DNA of 5,125 bases from DHVE2 group archaeon (lineage in GTDB: Archaea; Thermoplasmatota; Thermoplasmata; Thermoplasmatales; Aciduliprofundaceae), in the NCBI GenBank assembly GCA_015520975.1, contig WAOZ01000224.1, positions 1 to 5,125 on the forward strand. Direction: 5' to 3'. The notes below the pieces were generated by a model. The model had not been told where the DNA came from, searched no databases, and saw only the letters and a list, made by a program, of their open reading frames with translations. Positions 4,702-5,125 of the stretch are shown in pieces. Made by a program: the position numbers and the translations under genes. How positions within the stretch are numbered: the first letter of the stretch is position 1; every line of letters begins with the position of its first letter.

Positions 4702-5125
4702 TCATTCAGGAATGGTAACTTTACCCTTGATTGCGCTTGCTGCAGCCACTGCTGGAGATACAAGATAAATCTTTCCGGGACCCTGTTTTCGAGGATAGTT
4801 TCTGTTTGTGGTGCTCAGGAATATCTCCTCACCTATCAATCCGGGCATTCCCTCCGCGCAGCCACCGCATCCGGGATTGGTGAGCACTGCTCCCGCTTCG
4901 GCGAATATCTTCCACAGACCGTTTTCAATGGCCTTCATCCACACCGCTCTGGTTGATGGCGTTATGGTGAGAGGTACTTTCACCTTATTGCCCTTAAGTA
5001 TTTTTGCAGCGGTGAGCAGATCCTCGTATCTCCCATTGGTGCACGAGCCTATAAAAGCGCCATCGATTTCCATACCTTCAAATTCAGAAACTGGTTTGAT
5101 GTTACATGGATTCGGCGGTTCGGCC
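4702..5125 (-). CDS. 3-isopropylmalate dehydratase / homoaconitase-family large subunit, C-terminal part (5' end beyond window)
   Basis: The visible 140 residues are the C-terminal part of a LeuC-type [4Fe-4S] hydro-lyase large subunit, which isomerises 2-isopropylmalate (leucine synthesis) or a homologous hydroxy-acid by dehydration and rehydration together with a small LeuD-type subunit. The three cluster cysteines are present: one in GSCTNGR (visible C28) and two in NPGCGGC (C86, C89). TTNRN and YLVSPAVAAASAIKG are further family motifs. The frame stays open to the window edge. A methionine at 5071-5073 could be mistaken for a start, but upstream codons read through as AEPPNPCNIKPVSEFEG, so the gene is truncated by the edge, not short. 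No small-subunit (swivel) domain is fused at the C-terminus. NRNYPRKQG replaces the usual NRNFxGRQG. The exact substrate (isopropylmalate, homocitrate, citrate) is not decidable here. The gene is convergent with the permease. Confidence 0.87.
   Translation of the reverse strand, partial: AEPPNPCNIKPVSEFEGMEIDGAFIGSCTNGRYEDLLTAAKILKGNKVKVPLTITPSTRAVWMKAIENGLWKIFAEAGAVLTNPGCGGCAEGMPGLIGEEIFLSTTNRNYPRKQGPGKIYLVSPAVAAASAIKGKVTIPE

Noticed and set aside
4702..5073. Short 123-residue stand-alone aconitase-like protein starting at the Met at 5073
   Set aside because: The frame is open to the window edge, and the upstream codons continue into the conserved region before GSCTNGR, so the Met is internal.

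Overview
The window looks archaeal. It carries the 3' half of a Mbh-type membrane-bound [NiFe] hydrogenase operon, a stand-alone Lrp/AsnC ligand-binding (RAM) domain gene with an archaeal-looking BRE/TATA promoter, and GGTG-type Shine-Dalgarno sites. An anaerobic, H2-evolving euryarchaeote is a reasonable guess, perhaps a Thermoplasmatota relative such as the Aciduliprofundum/DHVE2 group, but the lineage is inference only. The first 21 bases are not genomic: they match the end of an Illumina Nextera (Tn5 mosaic-end) adapter. This is therefore a contig end in a short-read assembly.

Positions 22-3164 (+) hold a tightly packed operon fragment in the order K-L-M-N of the Pyrococcus mbh cluster: a 5'-truncated 30-kDa (NuoC-like) subunit, the [NiFe] catalytic large subunit, the NuoH-like membrane subunit and a 2x[4Fe-4S] ferredoxin-like subunit. 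The genes overlap or sit 11 bases apart, and each start has its own Shine-Dalgarno. Electrons from reduced ferredoxin would enter through N, pass to the small subunit J (expected upstream, not in the window) and reduce protons at the NiFe site in L, with M coupling this to ion translocation. All four NiFe cysteines are present, so this is a hydrogenase and not the related sulfane reductase Mbx or complex I. A hairpin followed by T-runs closes the operon.

Positions 3165-3271 are the only real intergenic stretch (terminator, then promoter). A second, apparently two-gene unit follows on the + strand: a RAM-domain-only regulator (3272-3520) and an aromatic/neutral amino-acid permease of the APC superfamily (3523-4695), whose predicted N-terminus is extraordinarily basic and may be mis-started. 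Sensor plus transporter suggests amino-acid uptake linked to amino-acid sensing.

From 4702 to the window end, on the minus strand and convergent with the permease, lies the C-terminal part of a LeuC/aconitase-family dehydratase large subunit. Its three Fe-S cysteines are intact, but a normally conserved active-site GR pair reads RK.

I see no CRISPR array, RNA gene, insertion sequence or defence system, and no convincing undescribed system. The most useful second looks are the adapter artefact, the permease N-terminus and the altered dehydratase motif.
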